64,000 nt of DNA from the NCBI RefSeq assembly GCF_002262935.1, contig NZ_NPIA01000002.1, positions 412,845-476,844 of the forward strand, read 5' to 3'. This DNA comes from Lottiidibacillus patelloidae (GTDB lineage Bacteria; Bacillota; Bacilli; Bacillales; SA5d-4). The notes under the pieces were generated by a model. The model made no database searches, was not told the origin of the DNA, and worked only from the letters and a program-made list of their open reading frames with translations. Shown here piece after piece: positions 56,514 through 64,000 of the stretch; within the stretch, counting starts at the first letter, position 1; the number at the start of each line of letters is the position of its first letter. The translations under genes and the position numbers were made by a program.

Positions 56514-57335
56514 TTACTTTCTTTCAAATAATAGACGTTTCTGATAAAATTTTTGTGCAAACTCGGTAATTTCCTTCGTGAATTTATAATTAATACCTGC
56601 ACCGAGCGCGATACTTAAAAATGGAATGTTATCTTTTGATCGACAGGAGCGAATAAACAATAGTTTCAAAAATTGTAGAGCACCGACTGTTACCGTGTTA
56701 ATGTTTGAAAAATTCTCTTCTCCCTCGTAAAAAAAAGCATCTTCTTCTACCTTACTTACTTCTTTCCAAAGCCTATTCCAAGCTTCACCTTTCATCCTTT
56801 TTGGCATGATTGATGCATGAAACACTTTTAAAGAAATCATTAACTCCGATGGAATATTAATATCATATCCATAGCTGATAGAAACATTTTGGATTGCCCG
56901 TAAATTTAATATAAACGTGAATGGTAAGTCTGCAATTGTAAATCCTCCACCATAGCCTGTTAATCCACCTTGCACAAGTGACAGCAACCGCTGTTTTGCA
57001 ACATCTTGTTCTGCCATGTAAATAATTTGATCAATCGGCAAGCTTCTAATATCGGATAATTCTCTAACATTTGTATCAAAAGTTCTTGCTTTGCGAATAT
57101 AATATAACTTTTTTTCATGGAGTGATTGCGAGTTTTCAATAAAAGCATGTAAGTGGAAAAGATACGTATCTATTTTAGACAAAAAAGCTTCCCTTTTTGC
57201 TTTGTCTATTTTACGAAAAGCAGCACTTATCCATTTTTCATAATATTGTTCAAAATCATTAGGAAAATAATTGAGCAACTCCATCTCCCAATCTTTAATT
57301 TCATTCATTAATTGCTCATCACGAGTAATCTTCAT
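56514..57335 (-). CDS. EcsC family protein
   Basis: 273-residue EcsC-like protein. The central glycine-rich hydrophobic segment LLSLVQGGLTGYGGGFTIADLPFTFILNLRAIQ is typical, as is the later LGAGINYKFTKEITEFAQKFYQKRLL. Probably membrane-associated; function not established. The ATG at 57335 follows GGGGGAAATG. It lies between ackA and a small hypothetical gene. Confidence 0.82.
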   Translation of the reverse strand: MKITRDEQLMNEIKDWEMELLNYFPNDFEQYYEKWISAAFRKIDKAKREAFLSKIDTYLFHLHAFIENSQSLHEKKLYYIRKARTFDTNVRELSDIRSLPIDQIIYMAEQDVAKQRLLSLVQGGLTGYGGGFTIADLPFTFILNLRAIQNVSISYGYDINIPSELMISLKVFHASIMPKRMKGEAWNRLWKEVSKVEEDAFFYEGEENFSNINTVTVGALQFLKLLFIRSCRSKDNIPFLSIALGAGINYKFTKEITEFAQKFYQKRLLFERK

Positions 57336-57351
57336 TATCATTTCCCCCCAA

Positions 57352-57388
57352 TAAAAAAACACCTATGATTTATTGTACTCATAGGTGC
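57352..57388 (-). terminator. Terminator of ytxK-ackA
   Basis: CACCTATGA and TCATAGGTG arms followed by TTTTTTT on the minus strand, directly after the ackA stop. Confidence 0.93.
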
Positions 57389-57395
57389 CTATCTT

Positions 57396-58583
57396 TTATG
57401 ATGTTAAACGTATAGTATCTCGTGCAATCATCACTTCTTCATTTGTTGGAACGATTAAAACTTTAACCGGGGAATGAGGGAAGTTAAGGAAAACTTCTTT
57501 TCCTCTTACTTTATTTAAAGCTGGATCCCAATATACTCCCATAAATTCTAACCCTTTTAATACTCGTGCACGGATGACATCACTATTTTCGCCAATTCCG
57601 GCTGTGAAAATTATTGCATCCACTCCATGCATTCTAGCAGCATATGATCCGATATACTTATGAATACGAGAAGCGAATACTTCTAATGCAAGCTCCGCTC
57701 TTTTATTACCACGTTCCGCTTCAAATTCAATGTCTCGTAAATCACTTGAAAAGCCTGATACTCCTAAAATTCCACTCTTTTTATTTAAGATATCTAGTAC
57801 TTTCTCAGCAGTATTATCTGTTTTTTCCATAATATAAGGAATGAGTGCTGGGTCGATATTACCTGATCTAGTCCCCATTGTTACACCAGCTAAAGGTGTG
57901 AATCCCATTGAGGTATCGATGGATCTCCCACCTTCTATTGCAGCAATACTAGCACCATTTCCTAAGTGGCAAGAAATAAGTCGCAATTGTTCTAATGGTC
58001 TTCCTAAAAGCTGTGCTGTTCTTTCTGATACATACTTATGTGAAGTCCCATGAAAACCGTATTTACGGATACCATAATTTTTATAGTATTCATAAGGTAA
58101 GCTGTATAAGAATGATTGTTCAGGCATTGTTTGATGAAATGCTGTATCGAAGACAGCAACCGCAGAAACGTGTGGTAAAACTTCTTTAAAAGCTCTAATC
58201 CCTACAAGGTTAGCAGGATTATGTAACGGTGCTAATTCTGAAATTTCTTCTATTTTAGCGATGATTTCATCGGTAATTACGACAGAGTCTGAAAATACTT
58301 CTCCGCCATGGACAACACGATGCCCTATGCCATCAATTTCATCTAAAGAAGAAATAATATTAAAATTGATTAACTTTTCCAACAACATATTCACAGCTAC
58401 ACTGTGATCAGGAATATCTGTTGTCTCTTCAACTTTTTTACCATCAACATAAATGGAGAAAATCGAATCATTTAATCCAATACGTTCAACCACACCTTTT
58501 GTAAGTACAGTTTCTTTTGGCATTTCTAATAATTGAAACTTTAGTGAAGAACTCCCTGCGTTGATTGCCATTATTTTAGCCAA
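57396..58583 (-). CDS. ackA: Acetate kinase, TTG start
   Basis: Interconverts acetyl phosphate and acetate with ATP, 395 residues. N-terminal [13 protein letters not shown], the HRVVHGGE loop, [28 protein letters not shown] and FTAGIGENS are all intact. The only well-placed start is TTG at 58583, nine bases after AAGGAG, giving (M)[12 protein letters not shown]. The next ATG is 21 bases away and would remove strand 1. It follows ytxK by 18 bp. Confidence 0.96.
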   Translation of the reverse strand: MAKIMAINAGSSSLKFQLLEMPKETVLTKGVVERIGLNDSIFSIYVDGKKVEETTDIPDHSVAVNMLLEKLINFNIISSLDEIDGIGHRVVHGGEVFSDSVVITDEIIAKIEEISELAPLHNPANLVGIRAFKEVLPHVSAVAVFDTAFHQTMPEQSFLYSLPYEYYKNYGIRKYGFHGTSHKYVSERTAQLLGRPLEQLRLISCHLGNGASIAAIEGGRSIDTSMGFTPLAGVTMGTRSGNIDPALIPYIMEKTDNTAEKVLDILNKKSGILGVSGFSSDLRDIEFEAERGNKRAELALEVFASRIHKYIGSYAARMHGVDAIIFTAGIGENSDVIRARVLKGLEFMGVYWDPALNKVRGKEVFLNFPHSPVKVLIVPTNEEVMIARDTIRLTS

Positions 58584-58601
58584 AATATCAAACTCCTTTT
58601 T

Positions 58602-59591
58602 CTATCGTGTGCTCCATTCTTTCGAAAACCAATCATTCATTTGCGCCATCATGCTTTCCATTGCCTTCATATTCGAGAATTTAGGTAAATCTGCTAGGAG
58701 CACCTGATGTGGTTGCTTTGCTGTAGTTCCTTTTTTCTGGAGTATAAGTATACTTTTTGCAAACTTCTCATTTTTAAACAGTGAAAGTGGTAATTTTAAT
58801 AATCCAATAATATATGCATTTTCACGAAGATATTTGTTTAATTTTTCAGCCTGCTCCCCTTCAAAAGTGAAGTTAGGTATCATTAATAAACAATATCCAT
58901 CATCTTTAACGTAATTTAAACTTTGTTCAATCATTAAGTAGTGTGAGTATGAGTGACCTTTATCTGCTTTTAATTTATACGTTTTAGCAACTGCATCGTT
59001 TGGATAATAGCCAAGCGGTAAATCTGAGACGATAAAGTCCGTTTTTGATAAATATAAAGGTTTAAAACTATCTTGATGATATAACTCAATCGAATTTTCT
59101 TGTAAATTAGCATTGGCATAGCATAGTTTTAATAATGTTTCATCGACATCAGATCCAAATCCTGCAATCTTCTTCTTCGAATTATTTATTAAAGCAGACA
59201 TTAAATTGCCCGTTCCGATTGCTGGATCAAACAAAGAAAATTTCTCTTTTGATTCTGTCATTTTATTTAATAAATAGCTTAAAAATAAAGCAACAGCATC
59301 TGGCGTCATTTCATGGTGTGGCTGTGTTCCTTCCTTCATACCTTTTAAAATTGCTAGCTGAAATGCTTTGCGAATTTCGTCTTTACTATATGATTCTAAC
59401 TGTTCTTTTTCATATTCCTTCTTTAATTGCTGTTTAAAGACCTCATTATGCGCGTGAATTTCCCCATGAAAAATATTTTCACTCGTTTCAATTAAGGCTT
59501 CAAGGTATGTAATATCCATTTCTTTTTGAATTAATGTGGCAGTATTGTCAAATAAATAAAATAATTTTTCATATGTAACAACTGTATTCAT
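58602..59591 (-). CDS. ytxK: Class I SAM-dependent methyltransferase YtxK
   Basis: 329-residue protein of the N6-adenine-DNA-methylase-like fold. SAM-binding motif FDPAIGTGNLMSALI (motif I) and a motif IV variant SDLPLGYYP in place of NPPY are visible. An N-terminal helical domain (about 1-90) precedes them. The ATG at 59591 (MNTVVTYEKLFYLFD) matches Bacillus YtxK; upstream codons were excluded. No restriction enzyme gene is nearby. Target unknown. Cotranscribed with ackA. Confidence 0.9.
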   Translation of the reverse strand: MNTVVTYEKLFYLFDNTATLIQKEMDITYLEALIETSENIFHGEIHAHNEVFKQQLKKEYEKEQLESYSKDEIRKAFQLAILKGMKEGTQPHHEMTPDAVALFLSYLLNKMTESKEKFSLFDPAIGTGNLMSALINNSKKKIAGFGSDVDETLLKLCYANANLQENSIELYHQDSFKPLYLSKTDFIVSDLPLGYYPNDAVAKTYKLKADKGHSYSHYLMIEQSLNYVKDDGYCLLMIPNFTFEGEQAEKLNKYLRENAYIIGLLKLPLSLFKNEKFAKSILILQKKGTTAKQPHQVLLADLPKFSNMKAMESMMAQMNDWFSKEWSTR

Positions 59592-59639
59592 GAAAGTTAC
59601 TTCCCCCATTAAGGTATTTTGCTCATTTTTGTATTTTAG

Positions 59640-59686
59640 CACGAAAAAAGAAAAAGCTTCAATGAAGTTGCCGTCATTGAAGCTTA
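59640..59686 (-). terminator. Terminator of tpx
   Basis: AAGCTTCAATGA and its complement with an eight-base loop, followed by TTTTTC and a second T run on the minus strand. Confidence 0.92.
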
Positions 59687-59702
59687 AAATTAAAATTCTG
59701 TC

Positions 59703-60203
59703 TTATTTAGCTGCTTTTGCTGCCGCTACTGCTGCTTCGTAATTTGGATGATCTGTACCTTCAGCAACATACTCAACATATGTAACATTATCATTACTAT
59801 CAATTACGAAAATCGCACGCGCTAATAAGCGAAGGTTTTCCATTAGAACGCCATAACCTTTAGCAAATGAAAGGTCGCGGTGATCTGATAAAGTCTTCAC
59901 ATTATCAATGCCATTAGCTCCACACCAACGTTTTTGTGCAAAAGGTAAATCAGCACTAATTGTTATAATATTTACGTTATTTAAGCTAGCAGCTTCTTCA
60001 TTAAATTTACGAGTTTGTGCATCACATACTCCTGTATCAATAGAAGGTACTGAACTGATGATGCGAACAGTTCCTGCTGTATCATTTAAAGAAACTTGCG
60101 ACATATCATTTGCTAATACTGTAAAATCAGGTGCTTTGTCTCCAACTTTCACTTCATTACCTGATAATTGCAAAGGATTGCCTTTCCATGTAATCTGTGC
60201 CAA
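59703..60203 (-). CDS. tpx: Thiol peroxidase (atypical 2-Cys peroxiredoxin)
   Basis: Reduces hydroperoxides with thioredoxin, 166 residues. Peroxidatic C60 lies in [15 protein letters not shown] and resolving C94 in QKRWCGANG, the Tpx spacing. It has its own upstream gap and downstream terminator, so it is a single-gene unit between ytfJ and ytxK, as in B. subtilis. Confidence 0.97.
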   Translation of the reverse strand: MAQITWKGNPLQLSGNEVKVGDKAPDFTVLANDMSQVSLNDTAGTVRIISSVPSIDTGVCDAQTRKFNEEAASLNNVNIITISADLPFAQKRWCGANGIDNVKTLSDHRDLSFAKGYGVLMENLRLLARAIFVIDSNDNVTYVEYVAEGTDHPNYEAAVAAAKAAK

Positions 60204-60262
60204 TTTTATCTCTCCCTTTTATAACTTCTTCTCTTTGATTTTAGCGAAAGAGTGTCTCTACG

Positions 60263-60754
60263 TCAAAAATCTAGATCTTGTTTTTTCTGCGTATTCGATG
60301 TGACATTGTTACTTTCGCGATTATTAGATTTGTCTGACGATTTTTTACCAGACATCATCCCTTGAATTTTCTCAACAACTTGAGGAGCAAAATCAATTAA
60401 CTTTTCAACTAAATGAGTTTGTTCATCAACATGGACCATTTTAACTCCTGATGAATTTACGATTAAAAAAGCGATTGGCGTAATTGAGACACCACCACCA
60501 CTTCCTCCGCCGAAAGGATGATCTGAAGAATTTTTCTGTTCTGTTCCGCTTCCTTGTGAATTTTGTTTCCCTTGCGATTGGGCACTAAATTCACTGCCTC
60601 CAGCAACAAAACCGAATCCGACTTTAGATATTGTTAAGATAACACTTCCATCCGGTGTTTCTACTGGATCACCGATAATCGTGTTAACATCAATCATTTG
60701 TTTTAAGTTTTCCATGGCTGTCTTCATTAAACCTTCAATTGGATGTTGTTCCAT
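60263..60754 (-). CDS. ytfJ: Sporulation protein YtfJ (GerW family)
   Basis: 163-residue GerW/YtfJ family protein. MEQHPIEGLMKTAMENLKQMIDVNTIIGDP and ISKVGFGFVAGGSEF are the family signature. A glycine-rich FGGGSGGGVSITPIAFL segment and a polar Ser/Asn/Lys tail follow. Linked in Bacillus to spore germination; mechanism unknown. Its start overlaps the end of ytfI by 28 bases, so translation is coupled. Confidence 0.93.
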   Translation of the reverse strand: MEQHPIEGLMKTAMENLKQMIDVNTIIGDPVETPDGSVILTISKVGFGFVAGGSEFSAQSQGKQNSQGSGTEQKNSSDHPFGGGSGGGVSITPIAFLIVNSSGVKMVHVDEQTHLVEKLIDFAPQVVEKIQGMMSGKKSSDKSNNRESNNVTSNTQKKQDLDF

Positions 60755-61395
60755 GATGTTTTCCCACCTTTCCAGTATTTTACTACCCTAATGGCTGCGA
60801 AAATAGCATGCCCAATTCTGAAGGAAATCATACATTGTAACCTCGTCTGAGATGTTTTCATTTGAAACAGCGGATAGATGGAAACTTCCGGTTTTGTTTG
60901 CACCTTTAAGAGGTTGGATAGAAGTCCATATATACTCCCTTTCACACCCCATAATAGCCCAACAGCAATTGCAGTTTGCGAAGCATCACCTGTACCTAAA
61001 TGGCTATCCCATTGAAACTTTTTTAGTTCCACGTGCTTTAAAAACTTTTTTATAATTTTATTAAAACCAATAACTTTTTGCAGAAATTCCTTTGCTTCTT
61101 TTAATTTATTTAATAATTCCGTTGGAGTTAACTTAATATCTTTTTCTTCTTTTTCTTTATCGCTATTTCGCTCTGTTTTTTCTTTCTTGAAAACTAAGGA
61201 AGGAGAATTTTCTTCTACTTTCATCAATGGAATATTTACGTTGTAAGAAAGCAATCCATACCAAGCTTTCATTGTAATACCTAAATGATCATTATCTTGT
61301 TCGTGTAAATAATAAATACTGATATTTAGTTTTGTTAAGATGATTATTAAAATAAATATAATTAGTGCACTTGCAATCCACAAATACCATGGCAT
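60727..61395 (-). CDS. ytfI: DUF2953 domain protein YtfI
   Basis: 222-residue protein with one N-terminal membrane helix (WIASALIIFILIIILTKL, about 5-22) and a DUF2953 domain. YLHEQDNDHLGITMKAWYGLLSYNV and GTGDASQTAIAVGLLWGVKGSIYGLLS are characteristic. The ATG at 61395 (MPWYLW) is the likely start. Function unknown. Conserved partner of ytfJ. Confidence 0.87.
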   Translation of the reverse strand: MPWYLWIASALIIFILIIILTKLNISIYYLHEQDNDHLGITMKAWYGLLSYNVNIPLMKVEENSPSLVFKKEKTERNSDKEKEEKDIKLTPTELLNKLKEAKEFLQKVIGFNKIIKKFLKHVELKKFQWDSHLGTGDASQTAIAVGLLWGVKGSIYGLLSNLLKVQTKPEVSIYPLFQMKTSQTRLQCMISFRIGHAIFAAIRVVKYWKGGKTSWNNIQLKV

Positions 61396-61547
61396 ACAGC
61401 AATCTCCAACTCCTTTCGTTTCCATTATCAACATCCGGTAAATATAATAAACTTAAAAGATAAGCAAGTTTCTACATGATTTTTTCAAATTGTAATAAAA
61501 TAACTAAGTACTCGTAGATAGAATCGGAATAATAAGGTAGGTGCATT

Positions 61548-62345
61548 ATGTTAGAAAGAAGAAATATTTACTTCTTTTATAAAGAAGATCCTTTGTTAAA
61601 AGAAAAAGTAGATGAAATCATTGAAATCATGAGTAAGTACCAATTCTCTGTAGTTAATGAACCTACAGATGCTGATATTATTGTTAGTTTTGGAAATGAC
61701 GGATCATTTCTGCAAGCTGTACGTAAGACAGGCTTTCGTGAAGATTGCTTATATGCTGGCATTGGCGTTCATGCTAAAAACTTTTATTGCGACTTCCATG
61801 TCGAAGATATTCCTGGAATGATTGCAGCGATGTTAATGGAAAAAATAGAAGTTCGTCGTTATCCAACAATAAAAGTAACTATTGATAACTCGCTTGAGTT
61901 TTATTGTTTAAATGAAGTTTCCATTCGCTCTGCAATAATAAAAACATTAGAAATGTCAGTATTTATTGATGATTTATATTTTGAAACATTCCGTGGTGAT
62001 GGACTAATTGTTTCTACTCCAACTGGTAGTACAGCATACAATAAGTCACTTAACGGTGCAGTCGTTGATCCAATGCTAGAGTGTGTCCAAGTTAGTGAAC
62101 TCGCATCAATTAATAATAATACGTATCGAACATTAGGATCTCCGTTTTTATTAAGTGGAAAACGGGCATTAACGTTAAAGGTAACGCAAGATGGTAATGA
62201 TTATCCGATTATTGGAATGGATAATGAAGCCGTAAGTATTAGAAATGTCCATGAAGTGAAAGTAGAATTAACAGATAAGAAAATCAAAACGGTAAAATTA
62301 AAAAACAACTCCTTTTGGCATAAAGTACAACGAAACTTTTTATAA
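61548..62345 (+). CDS. nadK: NAD kinase, NadK2/PpnKB type, with altered GGDG motif
   Basis: Phosphorylates NAD to NADP, 265 residues, the length of the second Bacillus NAD kinase (YtdI). Most family blocks are intact: LNEVSIRSAIIKTLEM, FETFRGDGLIVSTPTGSTAYNKS and LASINNNTYRTLGSPF. The first nucleotide-binding motif, normally G-G-D-G-T/S, reads G49-N50-D51-G52-S53. The second Gly is nearly invariant. A short segment after YAGI is also shorter than in B. subtilis. The enzyme may have changed kinetics or be impaired. AAGGTAGGTG precedes the ATG. Confidence 0.92.
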   Translation: MLERRNIYFFYKEDPLLKEKVDEIIEIMSKYQFSVVNEPTDADIIVSFGNDGSFLQAVRKTGFREDCLYAGIGVHAKNFYCDFHVEDIPGMIAAMLMEKIEVRRYPTIKVTIDNSLEFYCLNEVSIRSAIIKTLEMSVFIDDLYFETFRGDGLIVSTPTGSTAYNKSLNGAVVDPMLECVQVSELASINNNTYRTLGSPFLLSGKRALTLKVTQDGNDYPIIGMDNEAVSIRNVHEVKVELTDKKIKTVKLKNNSFWHKVQRNFL

Positions 62346-62359
62346 CTTGGTAAAATTGG

Positions 62360-62403
62360 AAAAGCACGTGCGATTCTTCCCTAATTTTCAGCACGTGTTT
62401 TTG
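62360..62403 (+). terminator. Terminator of nadK
   Basis: AAAAGCACGTGC and GCACGTGTTTTT arms with a 19-base loop, ending in a U tract 15 bp after the nadK stop. Confidence 0.75.
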
Positions 62404-62499
62404 TTATGACAAATGGATAAAACTTGATGAAACAGGTGATTTTATGGTACTTTCAATGCTGTATACATCGGCAAATGAACGCGAAAGGAAGTTAAAAAT

Positions 62500-63906
62500 A
62501 TGACAAAACAACATATCGGCGTATTAGGTGTTGGAGTAATGGGGAAAAGTTTAGCATTAAACTTTGAGAGTAAAGGATATTCTGTATCTCTTTATGACGT
62601 TTTTTCAGAAACAACAAAGAACATAATTGCATCCAACCCTAATAAAAACCTTAAAGCGACTTTCTCTGTTGAGGAGTTTATTAATTCATTAGAAGTTCCA
62701 CGAAAAATTCTACTTATGGTTAAAGCAGGAGAAGTAACGGATAAAGCGATTGACTCGTTATTACCTTTCTTATCTGAAGGTGACATATTAATAGATGGCG
62801 GTAACACGTTATTCATAGATACGATTCGCCGTAATAAAGCATTGCAAGAAAAAGGAATTAACTTTATCGGTGCAGGTGTATCTGGTGGAGAAGAAGGTGC
62901 ACTTAAAGGACCAGCAATTATGCCTGGGGGACAACGTGAAGCTTTTGATCTTGTGAGACCTCTACTAGAAGATATCGCTGCAAAAGTAGATGGTGACCCT
63001 TGTTGTACATATATTGGTCCAGATGGTGCTGGGCATTACGTTAAAATGGTACATAACGGAATTGAATATGGTGATATGCAGTTAATTTGCGAAGCATATT
63101 TCCTTTTGAAAAATACATTGAACCTATCTTATGAAGAGTTACACAAAATTTTCGCGGAATGGAATGCTGGCGAATTAGATAGCTATTTAATGGAAATTAC
63201 TGCAAACATCTTCACAAAAGTAGATGAAGAAACTGGCAAGCCACTTGTTGATGTTATTCTAGATACAGCTGGACAAAAAGGTACTGGAAAATGGACAAGT
63301 AAGGATGCCCTTGATTTAGGAGTACCACTTCCAATTATTACTGAATCTGTATTTGCTCGCTTTATTTCTGCGATGAAAGAAGAGCGTGTCAAGGCTAGTA
63401 AAGTTTTATCAGGACCTAATAAGCCATTTACTGGTGATAAAAATGAATTTATTGAATCTGTAAGAAAAGCTTTATATATGAGTAAAATTTGTTCATACGC
63501 TCAAGGGTTTGCTCAACTAAAAGCTGCATCAGAAGAATACAATTGGGACTTACAATATGGTAGTATTGCGATGATTTTTAGAGGTGGATGTATTATCCGT
63601 GCTGGCTTCTTACAAAACATTAAAGAAGCATATGATCGCGATGGAAATCTTGCAAACTTAATGCTTGATCCTTACTTTAAAGAAATTGTTGAGAGCTATC
63701 AAACGGCCTTAAGAGACACTATTTCAACTGCAGTACAGCACGGTATTCCCGTTCCTGCATTATCTAGTGCATTATCTTACTATGATAGCTATCGTACGGA
63801 AACGTTGCCTGCAAACCTTTTACAAGCACAACGTGACTATTTCGGAGCACATACGTATAAGCGCATTGATAAAGAAGGAACGTTCCATACTGACTGGTTA
63901 AAATAG
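62500..63906 (+). CDS. gnd: 6-phosphogluconate dehydrogenase, NAD-type cofactor loop
   Basis: Decarboxylates 6-phosphogluconate to ribulose-5-phosphate in the pentose phosphate pathway, 468 residues. Rossmann motif GVLGVGVMG (7-15). The catalytic region includes [21 protein letters not shown] and [16 protein letters not shown]. After strand beta-2 the usual NADP-binding Asn-Arg-Thr is Asp33-Val-Phe (LYDVFSETT), which predicts NAD preference as in GntZ-like enzymes. It directly follows an NAD kinase gene but behind a terminator. GGAAG precedes the ATG. Confidence 0.93.
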   Translation: MTKQHIGVLGVGVMGKSLALNFESKGYSVSLYDVFSETTKNIIASNPNKNLKATFSVEEFINSLEVPRKILLMVKAGEVTDKAIDSLLPFLSEGDILIDGGNTLFIDTIRRNKALQEKGINFIGAGVSGGEEGALKGPAIMPGGQREAFDLVRPLLEDIAAKVDGDPCCTYIGPDGAGHYVKMVHNGIEYGDMQLICEAYFLLKNTLNLSYEELHKIFAEWNAGELDSYLMEITANIFTKVDEETGKPLVDVILDTAGQKGTGKWTSKDALDLGVPLPIITESVFARFISAMKEERVKASKVLSGPNKPFTGDKNEFIESVRKALYMSKICSYAQGFAQLKAASEEYNWDLQYGSIAMIFRGGCIIRAGFLQNIKEAYDRDGNLANLMLDPYFKEIVESYQTALRDTISTAVQHGIPVPALSSALSYYDSYRTETLPANLLQAQRDYFGAHTYKRIDKEGTFHTDWLK

Positions 63907-64000
63907 AAAAGCTGAAGCAATCGGTTAGCGGCGTAAAAACTGGAACGCTCTGATTAAGATAAAGGATACATCGAAATGGAAAGGCGACTGTTCATCAACT
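63907..64000. repeat. Dispersed intergenic repeat, runs off the window
   Basis: Starting immediately after the gnd stop, AAAAGCTGAAGCAATCGG...TAGCGGCG...ACTGGAACGC resembles short dispersed repeats found between genes in Bacillaceae. The AAAAGC...AAGC and CTGGA-C blocks recall the element at 14488-14601. No coding frame is supported. Confidence 0.5.

Overview
The window is a low-GC Gram-positive (Bacillaceae) chromosome segment. The evidence is spore genes (sspI, ytaF, ytvI, ytrH, ytrI, ytfJ/gerW), strong purine-rich ribosome binding sites, T-box and L20 leaders, CcpN-like and cre-like operators, and gene order that follows the Bacillus subtilis pheST to ackA/ytxK/tpx region almost gene for gene. 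A menaquinone gene of the futalosine route (mqnC) between thrS and dnaI is not typical of B. subtilis and fits some alkaliphilic Bacillus-like lineages. That placement is an inference; genus is not determined. No tRNA, rRNA, CRISPR array, prophage or insertion sequence was seen.

Layout. 1-10.3 kb: translation genes on the minus strand (pheT partial, pheS with T-box, an rRNA-type methyltransferase, sspI, an M42 aminopeptidase, a dimeric dUTPase, rplT-rpmI-infC with L20 leader and AUU start, thrS with T-box). 10.3-24.4 kb: mqnC, the primosome genes dnaI-dnaB, a broken nrdR, speD, gapB, coaE, ytaF, mutM, polA, phoR-phoP, a MaoC-like gene. 24.4-37 kb: central carbon metabolism (mdh-icd-citZ, pyk-pfkA, accA-accD-gntR-ytsJ), with ytwI, ytvI and fxsA between. 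37-47.2 kb: dnaE, ytrH-ytrI, nrnA, ytpI, ytoI, ytkL, a nicotinamidase and an Xaa-Pro peptidase.

47.2-56.5 kb is the accessory part: a long intergenic repeat, an ECF sigma / anti-sigma / lipoprotein operon, a divergent small lipoprotein, a P-loop kinase, ald, a crcB pair, and an NCS1 permease translationally coupled to an aminoglycoside-phosphotransferase-fold protein. 56.5-64 kb returns to the conserved backbone (an EcsC-like gene, ackA, ytxK, tpx, ytfJ-ytfI, NAD kinase, 6-phosphogluconate dehydrogenase) and runs into another dispersed repeat.

Main points of interest: the ECF sigma gene and the divergent lipoprotein gene both lack AUG/GUG/UUG and both have AUU at ideal distance from a strong Shine-Dalgarno; nrdR has an in-frame TAA at codon 101; a perfect FadR/PdhR-type palindrome lies just after the promoter of the ytsJ-gntR-accD-accA operon; NAD kinase has GNDG for GGDG, and the next gene, 6-phosphogluconate dehydrogenase, carries an NAD-type cofactor loop; speD has a structured leader of about 130 nt. 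Three small genes of 56-58 codons are added.
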